DNA from: Microbacteriaceae bacterium PS02066
Lineage (GTDB): Bacteria; Actinomycetota; Actinomycetes; Actinomycetales; Microbacteriaceae
Length of the DNA stretch: 43,311 nt
Direction of reading: 5' to 3'
Assembly (NCBI GenBank): GCA_029959545.1
Contig: JASCPH010000025.1
Location: 1 to 43,311, forward strand
The notes under the pieces are model-generated. The model was not told where the DNA came from. It ran no database searches and was given only the letters and a program-made list of their open reading frames with translations. This document shows positions 36,335-43,311 of this stretch, in pieces. Within the stretch, counting starts at the first letter, position 1; each line of letters starts with the position of its first letter. Both the position numbers and the translations under genes were made by a program.

Positions 36335-36407
36335 CCGCGAGACTGCATCTCCGTCACGAGATCACGGTTAACACCCGTGATCTCGTGCTCAAAATGCAGT
36401 CTCGCGG
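36335..36407. repeat. 73-bp double palindromic element
   Basis: Outer arms of 14 bp (36335-36348 and 36394-36407) are perfect inverted repeats. Inside, 13-bp arms (36355-36367 and 36375-36387) are perfect too. They are separated by symmetrical 6x6 unpaired segments and close on the 7-base loop TTAACAC. The element lies between convergent genes. It resembles a REP/MITE-like unit or a bidirectional terminator. No target-site duplication is obvious. Confidence 0.75.
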
Positions 36408-36429
36408 TGGGCGGTGGCGATGGGGGGTG

Positions 36430-37344
36430 TCAGGTGGCGGGCGCGTCCGACGGAGGCACACGCACCATGATCTCCTGCGCGACGCTCGCGACCAGTTCGC
36501 CCTCGCGCGTGTAGATGCGGCCGGTGGCAAGCCCTCGCCCGCCGCGTGCGCTGGGGGAGTCCTGCGTGTAGAGCAGCCAGTCATCGACGGCGGCGGGACG
36601 GTGCCACCACATCGCGTGATCGAGGCTCGCCACATTGAGCCGGGGTGTGCGCCACGTCAGTCCGTGTGCGCGCAGAATCGACTCCTGAATGGTCATGTCG
36701 GAGAGGTAGGCGAGCATCGCGCGATGCAGCAGGGGATCGGCCGGCAACGGTCGGCGCAGCCGCATCCACACGCTCTGGTGCGGTTCGGGGGTCACCGCTT
36801 CGCTCTCGAACAGCGTCCCCGGCACGTGGCGGACCTCGACCGGCAGCTCGCTGATACTGCGCATCGACAGCGGATGCAGTTGGTCCGATTCCTGGGGCAC
36901 GAGCGCCTCCGGCGCCGGCACGTCGGGCATCGGCTCGGCGTGGTCGAGGCCGGCGTCGTCGGTCTGGAACGAGGCGATCATCGAGAAGATCGGCACGCCC
37001 TCTTGATATGCCTGCGTGCGGCGCGCCGAGAAGGAACGGCCGTCGCGGAGGCGATCCACCGAGAACGTCAGCCCCCGCGAGGAGTCCCCGGGGCGCAGGA
37101 AGTACCCGTGCATCGAGTGGATGGGGCGGTCCTCGGAGACGGTGCGGGATGCGGCGACCACGGACTGTCCGAGGACCTGTCCGCCGTAGATGCGTCCGAG
37201 GGGCATGGCGTGCGAGTCGCCGGTGAAGATGTCCTCCGTGGTGCGCGCATCGCTCGACGCGATCGAGAGGACCTCGATGAGGGCGCCGACCGGGTCGCTC
37301 GCGTGCTCAGTGGTGCCGGCGGTGGATTGATCGCTGTTCGTCAT
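36430..37344 (-). CDS. tesB: Acyl-CoA thioesterase II
   Basis: TesB hydrolyses medium and long acyl-CoAs through a double hotdog fold. The 304-aa protein has DPVGALIEVLSIASSD, then the TesB-typical RIYGGQVLGQSVVAASRTV, HSMHGYFLRPGDSSRGLTF, RDGRSFSARRTQAYQ and IFSMIASFQ. In the second domain SLDHAMWWHRP is followed by WLLYTQDSPSARGGRGLATG, with the conserved Gln/Ser region. ATG 37344 is preceded by GAGGAG. An in-frame upstream ATG at 37371 is less likely because it lies within the short divergent promoter region. It is divergent from an unknown gene. Confidence 0.93.
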   Translation of the reverse strand: MTNSDQSTAGTTEHASDPVGALIEVLSIASSDARTTEDIFTGDSHAMPLGRIYGGQVLGQSVVAASRTVSEDRPIHSMHGYFLRPGDSSRGLTFSVDRLRDGRSFSARRTQAYQEGVPIFSMIASFQTDDAGLDHAEPMPDVPAPEALVPQESDQLHPLSMRSISELPVEVRHVPGTLFESEAVTPEPHQSVWMRLRRPLPADPLLHRAMLAYLSDMTIQESILRAHGLTWRTPRLNVASLDHAMWWHRPAAVDDWLLYTQDSPSARGGRGLATGRIYTREGELVASVAQEIMVRVPPSDAPAT

Positions 37345-37378
37345 TGCTTCTCCTCGGCTCGCCGCGTGCACCCATTGC

Positions 37379-37384
37379 TAGTTT
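37379..37384 (+). promoter_or_regulatory. -10 box TAGTTT, leaderless start
   Basis: TAGTTT ends 7 bases before GTG 37392, in the 47-base divergent gap with tesB. It supports the GTG over in-frame upstream starts. Confidence 0.45.
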
Positions 37385-37391
37385 AGGTGGG

Positions 37392-38057
37392 GTGTCCGCT
37401 CGTCTCCTGTTCCCCGATTCCGAGGCCGCGGCGGACGCTCTGACCTTCGCCGGGCGAGCCGGCGCGCTCGATCGGGAGGCGGCAGTGCATCTGCGCGGCA
37501 AAGGCGGCGTGCTGACGATGTCGACGGCGGTGCTGGCATCGCGGGGCCTGCTCGACGCGACGCCGACGGTGCTGGCCATGCGTGTGCTCCCGGTCGACCC
37601 TGAGCTCGAGTGCGACCTCAGCGTGCCCGCGGCGCAGCTGAGCGCCGCGTCGGACACGACGATCGAGCTCGGCGAGACGGCCGTCAGACCCGCATGGACG
37701 GGCGTGACCCCGCCGCGTGCCGGGTGGGAGCCGTCGGGCCGCATCGCATCGGACGTGCTGGCCGCACGCGCGCAGTGGGGGATGGCCGCCGTGGCGGACG
37801 CGCTGCCGAACGACCCCGGTGAGGAGATCGTGCGGGCTGCTCGGCTCCGCGTGTGGGGCGAGCCGGATGAGGCGCTGGGCTCTCAGTTGCGGGCCGTAGC
37901 GTTCGGCGCCGTCGCGATGGGGTTCGTGCTCGGCGAGGAGGACGCCCGCCTGTTCTCGGCACCCGGATGGACGCGCCTCTCGCTCTCGAGAGGCCACATC
38001 CTGGTGCGCGTACCGATGCGGTCGGGGATGACGGCGGTACGCACGACGGGGATCTGA
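37392..38057 (+). CDS. Hypothetical protein, unknown function
   Basis: I do not recognise this 221-aa protein. It starts VSARLLFPDSEAAADALTFA and contains no membrane helix or catalytic signature that I can see. GKGGVLTMSTAVLASRGLLD and LELDPELECD-like LPVDPELECDLSVPAAQL suggest an alpha/beta protein. A long helical part (ASDVLAARAQWGMAAVADAL) and a hydrophobic strand region near the C-terminus (AVAFGAVAMGFVLGEEDARL) follow. GC-rich codon use matches neighbours. The GTG start is supported by a TAGTTT box. It is convergent with the FAD dehydrogenase pseudogene, with only 4 bases between stops. Confidence 0.75.
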   Translation: MSARLLFPDSEAAADALTFAGRAGALDREAAVHLRGKGGVLTMSTAVLASRGLLDATPTVLAMRVLPVDPELECDLSVPAAQLSAASDTTIELGETAVRPAWTGVTPPRAGWEPSGRIASDVLAARAQWGMAAVADALPNDPGEEIVRAARLRVWGEPDEALGSQLRAVAFGAVAMGFVLGEEDARLFSAPGWTRLSLSRGHILVRVPMRSGMTAVRTTGI

Positions 38058-38061
38058 CGGC

Positions 38062-39724
38062 TCAGAGGGCGCGCCCCGCCGCCCGCCCCGCGGCTCGGCC
38101 GGAGAGGAGACAGCCGCCCAGGAACGTCCCCTCGAGCGCTCGATACCCGTGCACCCCGCCGCCCCCGAATCCTGCGGCCTCTCCCGCGGCGTAGAGCCCC
38201 GGGATCGGCTGGCCCTCGGCGTCGAGTGCACGAGAGTCGAGGTCGGTCAGGATCCCGCCAAGGGACTTGCGCGTCAACACGTGGAGCTGGACGGCGATCA
38301 GGCCGCCGCCCGCGCGGTCGAGGATGCGGTGCGGCCGGGCTGTGCGCACGAGTCGGTCGCCGCGGAACGCCCGCGCGGAGCGCAGCATCGCGACCTGGGC
38401 ATCCTTCGTGAACGGATTGTCCATCTCGCGGTCGCGGGCCTCGATCTCCCGTCGGGCCTGCTCGGGATCGAGCGCATCGCCGCCCGGCAGGGCCCGCATC
38501 CCCGCGATCAGGTCGTCGAGCCGGTCGGCGCGAACGAAATCGGCACCGTGCTCCAGGAACGCGCGAACCGGACCCGATGCGCCCTTCCCGAGCCGCGAGC
38601 GCACGAGCAGGGACAGATCCTTGTCGGTGAGATCGGGGTTCTGCTCGCTGCCGGAGAGGGTGAACTCCTTCTCGACGATCCGTTCGGACAGGACGAACCA
38701 CGAATGGTCGTATCCGGTGGTGCGCAGGTGCGCCAGGGTGCCGAGTGTGTCGAAGCCGGGGAACAGCGGCACCGGCAGACGCTTTCCGGTCGCATCCAGC
38801 CAGATGGAGGAGGGGCCCGGCAGGATGCGGATCCCGTGCTGCGGCCATATCGGGTCCCAGTTCTGCAGGCCCTCGACGTAGTGCCACATCCGGTCGCCGG
38901 CGATGAGCGTCGCTCCCGCGTGCTCCGCGACCGAGAGCATCGCGCCGTCCACATAGGCGGGAACCCCTGCGACCATCGTCTGGGGCGGGGTCCCCAGTCG
39001 CTCCGGCCACCGCTCGCGGACGAGGGCGTGGTTGCCGCCGATGCCGCCGCTGGGTGACGATGGTGGCTCCTGCCTCGACCTGGAACTCGCCGACGACCTC
39101 GTGCGGGGTCGCTTCGCCGCGGGCGGTGTCGGCGGGCACCAGGATGTCGCCGCGCGCCCCCGTGACCGTGCCGTCGGCCGTGGCCAGCTCGGTGACGCGG
39201 TGGCGCGCGAGGATGCGCAGGCGCCCCGTCGCTTCGGCTTCATCGATCTCGGCCGCGAAGGGGGCGACCAGACCGGGACCGGTGCCCCAGGTGATGTGGA
39301 AGCGGGGCACGGAGTTTGCAGGCCCGGTCGCCGTGTACCCGCCGCGCTCGGCCCAGCCCACGACGGGGAAGAACGACACCCCGCGCTGACGCAGCCACGA
39401 GCGCTTCTCGCCGTGCGCGAAGTCGAGGTACGTCCGGGCCCATCGCGCGGGCCACTCGTCCTCTGCCCGGTCGAATCCGGCGGTGGCGAACCAGTCCTGC
39501 TCGGCGAGCTCCGGGGAGTCTCTGATGCCCATGCGGCGCTGCTCGGGCGAGTCGACGAAGAACAGGCCGCCGAACGACCACCATGCCTGTCCGCCGAGAT
39601 CGACGCGGGGCTGCTGGTCGACGATCGTGACCGACCGCCCGGAGCGCAGAACCTCGCACGCGGCCACGAGCCCTGCCAACCCCCATCCCACGACGAGAAC
39701 ATCGGTGCGGTGGGATGCGGTCAC
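38062..39724 (-). pseudogene. FAD-binding dehydrogenase, frameshifted
   Basis: The N-terminal half (GTG 39724; TDVLVVGWGLAGLVAACEVL, a Rossmann FAD site; VDLGGQAWWSFGGLFFVDSP) reads in one frame to GATIVT. The C-terminal half (GGIGGNHALVRERWPERLG, ending with VLTRKSLGGILTDLDSRAL and YAAGEAAGFGGGGVHGYRAL) reads in another. One extra base, in GGG at 39052-39054 on the + strand, breaks the expected TSGGIGGNH. Removing one G restores a protein of about 553 aa, matching KstD/flavocytochrome-like FAD dehydrogenases. It could be a real pseudogene or an error in a short homopolymer. The start overlaps the globin stop region, and AAGGAG is spaced 5 bases from GTG 39724. Confidence 0.85.
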
Positions 39725-39726
39725 GT

Positions 39727-40185
39727 TCACTCCTTCGTGGGCGCCTCGGGATCGACCGGGAGGGTGGGTCGCGACCCCGCTGTCGGGCCGATGCCTGCCG
39801 GCTCGAACGTGTTCACCATGGCATATGCCGCGCGCTGCAGGTAGTCCCACAGCGTCGCCTCGAGCAGGGGCGGCAGCTCGCATGCGTCCACGGCGCGGCG
39901 CATGTGCGAGAGCCACCGGTCGCGCGCATCCGGATCGACGTGGAACGCCGCGTGGCGCATGCGCAGCCGCGGGTGACCCCGTTGCTCGCTGTAGGTGGTG
40001 GGCCCGCCCCAGTACTGCTCGAGGAAGGTCTGCATGCGCACCTTGGCGGGGCCGAGGTCGGCCTCCGGGTACATGGGACGCAGAACCTCGTCGTCGGCGA
40101 TCCCCTCGTAGAAGACGTCCACGAGCTTCGTGAAGAACGTGTGGCCGCCGACCTGATCGTAGAAGCTGACCGGCTGTTCGCTCAT
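39727..40185 (-). CDS. Group II truncated hemoglobin
   Basis: The 152-aa protein has the truncated globin pattern: SFYDQVGGHTFFTKLVDVFY (helix A/B), then DDEVLRPMYP, EQYWGGPTTYSEQRGHPRLR with the proximal His region (MRHAAFHVD), and WLSHMRRAVD with the Trp G8 of TrHbII/TrHbIII-type globins. The final helix is LEATLWDYLQRAAYAMVN. Actinobacterial GlbO-type globins bind oxygen tightly and are linked to redox stress. An acidic, Pro-rich tail ends the protein. ATG 40185 overlaps the mscS stop (ATGA on the minus strand), so it is coupled to mscS translation. Confidence 0.9.
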   Translation of the reverse strand: MSEQPVSFYDQVGGHTFFTKLVDVFYEGIADDEVLRPMYPEADLGPAKVRMQTFLEQYWGGPTTYSEQRGHPRLRMRHAAFHVDPDARDRWLSHMRRAVDACELPPLLEATLWDYLQRAAYAMVNTFEPAGIGPTAGSRPTLPVDPEAPTKE

Positions 40186-41348
40186 GCGGACTCCTCGGGC
40201 GGGGTTCGGGGTTTGCGGGGCTTGCGGGGAGCCGTCGACGGCGCGTCGCCGCCCGGTGACTCCGCGGCTGGGGCGGGGGCGACTGTCTCACCCTTCGGTG
40301 CGGCTTCGGCGGGGCGTGCGCCGCGTCCGGTCCGCTTCGGACGCCACACCGGACGCTCGTCGGCCGGGACGGGGATCGGCTTGGTGCGGGGCGGATTGGC
40401 GCCGCGCACGCGACCCGCGCCCTCGAGGCCGCTCAGCATGATCGAGTTCAGCAGCGGCAGCTGGATGCCCATGGCATCCATCGCTCGCTTCAGGCGGACT
40501 CGGAGCTCGCGCGCGACATCGTCCTTGGCGTTCGTGCGCGTCTTCATCACGAGGCGGATGACCAGGGCGTCGCCCGAGATGGACTCGAGTCCCCAGATCT
40601 CGGGCTGCTCGATGATCCGGGTGCGCCACTTGGGATCCTTCGCGAGCTGCTTGGCGGCGTCGAGCATCGCCTTCTCGACCGCATCCAGATCGGCGTCGAC
40701 GGGAACGGAGAGATCGATGATCACCCGAGACCAGCCCTGCGACATGTTGCCGATGCGCGTGATCTCGCCGTTTCGGACATACCAGAGGGTCCCGTTGACG
40801 TCGCGCACATGCGTGACGCGCACGCTGACGTACTCCACCACGCCGGTCGCGAGTCCGAGGTCGACGACGTCGCCGATCCCCACCTGATCCTCCGCGACGA
40901 TGAAGATGCCGTTGAGCACGTCTTTGACGATGTTCTGCGCGCCGAAGCCGAGCCCCGCGCCGATCGCCGCGGTCAGCAGTGCGAAGGAGCCGAGGATGCC
41001 CGAGTCGATCGTGTTGACGATCAGGATGATGCAGATGATCACGATCGTCACGTTGACGATGTTCTGCAGGATCGAGCCCAGCGTGCGGGTGCGCTGGACG
41101 AGACGCACGGCCGCGAGCGGGGAGCGATCGAGCGCCTGGGTGTCGGTGACCTGCGCCTTGCTCTTCGCGCCCGAGACGATGCGCTCCACGACCCGGTGGA
41201 TGACCCCGCGGAGGATCCACGACACGAGGATCGCGCCGACGACGATGGCGAGGACACCGAGCACCTTGAAGCCGGCCGTCGTGAAGAACGAGCCGATTCT
41301 CGGCCAGAACTCGGGATCGTTAGGATCGATGGTGAAGGCGTGCGTCAC
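40182..41348 (-). CDS. MscS-type mechanosensitive channel
   Basis: This 388-aa channel of the MscS family protects cells from osmotic downshock. Membrane segments lie near 22-45 (VLGVLAIVVGAILVSWILRG) and 88-110, and the pore helix motif AAIGAGLGFGAQNIVKDVLN is followed by GIFIVAEDQVGIGDVVD. The beta and alpha/beta vestibule domains come next (VTHVRDVNGTLWYVRNGEI). After about residue 305 there is a Pro/Lys/Arg-rich disordered tail of roughly 80 residues (PAEAAPKGETVAPAPAAE and onwards). I place the start at GTG 41348, 7 bases after a TAACAT box. It is coupled to the globin gene. Confidence 0.9.
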   Translation of the reverse strand: MTHAFTIDPNDPEFWPRIGSFFTTAGFKVLGVLAIVVGAILVSWILRGVIHRVVERIVSGAKSKAQVTDTQALDRSPLAAVRLVQRTRTLGSILQNIVNVTIVIICIILIVNTIDSGILGSFALLTAAIGAGLGFGAQNIVKDVLNGIFIVAEDQVGIGDVVDLGLATGVVEYVSVRVTHVRDVNGTLWYVRNGEITRIGNMSQGWSRVIIDLSVPVDADLDAVEKAMLDAAKQLAKDPKWRTRIIEQPEIWGLESISGDALVIRLVMKTRTNAKDDVARELRVRLKRAMDAMGIQLPLLNSIMLSGLEGAGRVRGANPPRTKPIPVPADERPVWRPKRTGRGARPAEAAPKGETVAPAPAAESPGGDAPSTAPRKPRKPRTPPEESA

Positions 41349-41355
41349 CTTCTCG

Positions 41356-41361
41356 ATGTTA
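41356..41361 (-). promoter_or_regulatory. -10 box TAACAT, leaderless start of mscS
   Basis: On the minus strand TAACAT overlaps the stop codon of the response regulator gene and ends 7 bases before GTG 41348. GAGAAGG directly abuts the GTG and is too close for a normal ribosome binding site. Confidence 0.45.
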
Positions 41362-42045
41362 CCGATCGCCGCTCTCGTCCGGCTGGGCGTCACGGTCGAC
41401 CAGACCCGCGCGGTGGGCGATCACGACCGCCTGCACGCGGTCTCTCGCGCCGAGCTTGGCGAGGATGCGGCCGACGTGCGTCTTGACCGTGGACTCGCCC
41501 AGAAACAGGGCCGCCGCGATCTCGGCGTTCGTGGCGCCCTGCGCCATCGCGAGGAACACCTCGCGTTCTCTCTCGGTCAGCGTCTCGGTGGGGTCGGGCG
41601 CCGCGTTGCGGACGGGCGGGGTGCCGAGCAGCTCGATCATGCGGCGCGTCACGCGCGGCGAGAGCGTGGCGTCGCCTCGGTGCACGGCGTGGATCGCGGA
41701 GATGAGCTCGTGCCGTTGCGCGTCCTTCAGGAGGAACCCGCTCGCCCCCGCACGCAGCGCGGCGAACGCGTACTCGTCGAGATCGAAGGTGGTGAGCACG
41801 AGGATGCGGGCGTCGGGGTGGGCTTGCACGATCCGTTCCGTCGCGGTGATGCCGTCGACGCCCGGCATCCGCACGTCCATGAGCACGACATGGGGCTGCA
41901 GCGCCTCGACGGCCGTGACAGCGGAAGCTCCGTCCGCGGCCTCGCCGACGACCTGCAGATCCTCTTCGGCGTCCAGCACCATGCGAAAGCCGAGTCGGAT
42001 GAGCTCCTGGTCGTCCACGAGCAGGATGCGGATGGGATCGGTCAT
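41359..42045 (-). CDS. LuxR/NarL-family response regulator
   Basis: This 228-aa regulator has a receiver domain: ILLVDDQELIRLGFRMVL, VVLMDVRMPGVDG with phospho-acceptor Asp57, ILVLTTFD and GFLLKDA with the conserved Lys. A C-terminal LuxR helix-turn-helix follows (LTEREREVFLAMAQGATNAE and TVKTHVGRILAKLGARDR). It is the usual partner of a HisKA_3 kinase. Its ATG overlaps the kinase stop (ATGA on the minus strand), so the pair is translationally coupled. The regulated genes are unknown; mscS, the globin and the FAD gene downstream are neighbours but have a separate promoter. Confidence 0.94.
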   Translation of the reverse strand: MTDPIRILLVDDQELIRLGFRMVLDAEEDLQVVGEAADGASAVTAVEALQPHVVLMDVRMPGVDGITATERIVQAHPDARILVLTTFDLDEYAFAALRAGASGFLLKDAQRHELISAIHAVHRGDATLSPRVTRRMIELLGTPPVRNAAPDPTETLTEREREVFLAMAQGATNAEIAAALFLGESTVKTHVGRILAKLGARDRVQAVVIAHRAGLVDRDAQPDESGDR

Positions 42046-43289
42046 CGGGTGTCCTCCTCGGTGGGAAGCCAGACGTCGAGGGTCCAGGTGCCGTCGCCGC
42101 GTCGGGTGCGCAGGGTGCCCCCCGCGTGGGCGACGCGCTCGGTGAGTCCGCGAAGCCCGAAACCGGGGTTGTCGTCTGCGCGTTCGGGAGGGACACCGTC
42201 GTTCGTGATCCTGATGCGCACCGCATCCGGATCCTCGCGGATCTCGACGACGGCCTCCGTTGCGCGTGGGGCATGTCGCATCGCGTTCGTCATGCCCTCC
42301 TGCACGACGCGTCCGATCGCGAGCTCCGTCGTCGGCGCGTGCGTGCTCGTGCGGCCGGACGTGCGCAGCACGACCGGGTAGCCGGCGCCCTGCGCGGTGG
42401 CGACGACCTCCCGCGGCGAGGGGGCGGTGAGAGGCGCGAGCGGTGCGCTGCCGGTGTCATCCGTGCGCAGGACCCCCAGCATCGCCCGCATCTCGGTCAG
42501 AGCGTCGCGGGCGGTGTCGGCGGCGGTGCGGGCAGCCGAGCGGGCGCGCTCGGTGTCGGTCGTGGCGGCAGCGCCCTCCGACAGTGCCACGATGACCGTG
42601 AGCGAGTGCGACACGATGTCGTGCATCTCGCGCGCGATCCGCGTGCGTTCGGCCGCTGCGGCGAGCTGTGCCTGCTGATCACGCTCGATCGTGAGCTGAC
42701 GGGAGCGCTCGATGAGGGCTTCGACGTATCGTTTTCGCCCGCCCACGTTCGCTCCGATGAGCGCCCCGATCAGGAGCATGACCATCGTGGCGATCGTCGC
42801 GCCGATCGCGCTCGACCAGCTCTCGCCGAGAACCACCCGCACCGCACCCGAGATGACGAGGGCGCCGCTGAGGATGCCGGCGCTCGCCCACGCGGCGCGA
42901 CTGGAGCGGTACACCGACAGGGAGTACACGGCGATCGCCAGCGCGACACCGCTGGGCAGCATGGGATACGGCGCGAAGGGGTAGGGGAGCGCGGCGACCA
43001 GGAAGACGGCGAGGGGGAAGCGCCGACGCCACAGCAGGGCGATCGCGGTGCTCGCCGGGACCGCGATGGACACGATCATCCCGAACGGCGCCCAGGCCGG
43101 ATCCATGGGAGCGGCAGCCACGAGGCCGGGCCCCGAGAGGACGAAGGCGAAGAACGCGACCAGGGCGTCGGCGAAGCGCGGATGGCGCGCCCAGTACCCG
43201 CGGACGGCCCCGGGAGGACGGGGCAGCAGCAGGCCGTCGTCGGGGGGAGTGCTCTCCGCCCCGGCGACGGCCTGCCTGCTCGTGCTCAT
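42042..43289 (-). CDS. HisKA_3-type sensor histidine kinase
   Basis: The 415-aa kinase has about 4-5 membrane helices (from about residue 40 to 175) and a coiled-coil linker (RQLTIERDQQAQLAAAAERT). The HisKA_3 dimerisation box is IAREMHDIVSHSLTVIVALS with phospho-acceptor His223. The ATPase domain follows (RVVQEGMTNAMRHAPRATEA, GFGLRGLTERVAHAGG). It lacks an extracellular sensor loop of size, so it probably senses a membrane or internal signal, in the style of DesK/LiaS-type kinases. The start ATG 43289 lies 7 bases after a TAGAGT box near the window end. The stop overlaps the regulator start. Confidence 0.92.
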   Translation of the reverse strand: MSTSRQAVAGAESTPPDDGLLLPRPPGAVRGYWARHPRFADALVAFFAFVLSGPGLVAAAPMDPAWAPFGMIVSIAVPASTAIALLWRRRFPLAVFLVAALPYPFAPYPMLPSGVALAIAVYSLSVYRSSRAAWASAGILSGALVISGAVRVVLGESWSSAIGATIATMVMLLIGALIGANVGGRKRYVEALIERSRQLTIERDQQAQLAAAAERTRIAREMHDIVSHSLTVIVALSEGAAATTDTERARSAARTAADTARDALTEMRAMLGVLRTDDTGSAPLAPLTAPSPREVVATAQGAGYPVVLRTSGRTSTHAPTTELAIGRVVQEGMTNAMRHAPRATEAVVEIREDPDAVRIRITNDGVPPERADDNPGFGLRGLTERVAHAGGTLRTRRGDGTWTLDVWLPTEEDTR

Positions 43290-43296
43290 ACGCTCG

Positions 43297-43302
43297 ACTC
43301 TA
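43297..43302 (-). promoter_or_regulatory. -10 box TAGAGT, leaderless start of the kinase gene
   Basis: On the minus strand TAGAGT ends 7 bases before ATG 43289, with spacer CGAGCGT. The -35 region would lie outside the window. Confidence 0.45.
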
Positions 43303-43311
43303 CGCCTGTCA

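Noticed and set aside
36217..37386. Plus-strand open frame of 389 codons through the palindrome and opposite tesB
   Set aside because: It crosses the palindromic element and runs antisense to tesB. It lacks conserved motifs.
40900..42381. Plus-strand open frame of 493 codons opposite mscS, the response regulator and the kinase
   Set aside because: Three coupled conserved genes lie on the minus strand. The opposing frame looks like a GC shadow.

Overview
The window is a high-GC (roughly 70% by eye) actinobacterial chromosome segment. It most likely comes from Microbacteriaceae, close to Microbacterium. The grounds are the order tsf-pyrH-frr-cdsA, a GlgE-type glycogen cluster, GatCAB next to a DinB polymerase, a group II truncated globin, many GTG starts, and protein sequences that read like this family. 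It is core chromosome. I see no insertion sequence, prophage, integrase, CRISPR array or rRNA. No stretch over 300 bases lacks a gene or tRNA; the longest gene-free gap is 32847-33060, which holds a structured leader of ssb.

Region by region. 107-4742 (+): translation, UMP synthesis and envelope genes tsf, pyrH, frr, cdsA, a four-repeat DivIVA-like protein and a secreted lytic-transglycosylase-like protein. 4739-5754 (+): a small zinc-ribbon protein coupled to an alpha/beta hydrolase. 5755-6810 (-): an AI-2E family permease. 6964-9722 (+): a membrane protein with an internal lipobox, followed by a thioredoxin-TPR protein. 9770-16132 (-): glgX, glgE, glgB. 16206-20907 (+): cysteine desulfurase, mnmA (tRNA thiolation) and ligA. 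20914-22611 (-): acyl-CoA ligase. 22667-28205 (+): gatC, gatA, gatB, dinB, a GerW-like protein and a P-loop kinase-like protein. 28207-30238 (-): DUF2017-like gene, clpS, HEXXH metallopeptidase, tRNA-His, orn and tRNA-Arg. 30325-32846: a small conserved-looking protein, a YczE-type membrane gene broken by an in-frame UGA, its divergent MocR-type regulator, and a 76-aa protein. 33061-36314 (+): ssb, a lipoprotein, ettA and a hotdog thioesterase. 36335-36407: a 73-bp double palindrome. 36430-38057: tesB and a divergent unknown gene. 38062-43289 (-): a histidine kinase and response regulator, mscS, a truncated globin and a frameshifted FAD dehydrogenase.

Two window-wide signals stand out. First, many genes have a TAnnnT box (often TAGACT) ending 6-7 bases before the start codon, with no well-placed ribosome binding site. 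This is the geometry of leaderless mRNAs, and it fixes several start codons (mnmA, glgX, mocR, mscS and others). Second, the hexamer GGATGC/GCATCC recurs far more often than base composition predicts and appears to force rarer codons (GAT for Asp, GCA for Ala).

Functionally the window links translation (EF-Ts, RRF, GatCAB, EttA, MnmA, two tRNAs), DNA maintenance (LigA, DinB, SSB), alpha-glucan storage (GlgX/GlgE/GlgB), protein turnover (ClpS) and envelope functions. Two genes, yczE and the FAD dehydrogenase, look inactivated by single-base changes. These could be real pseudogenes or sequence errors.
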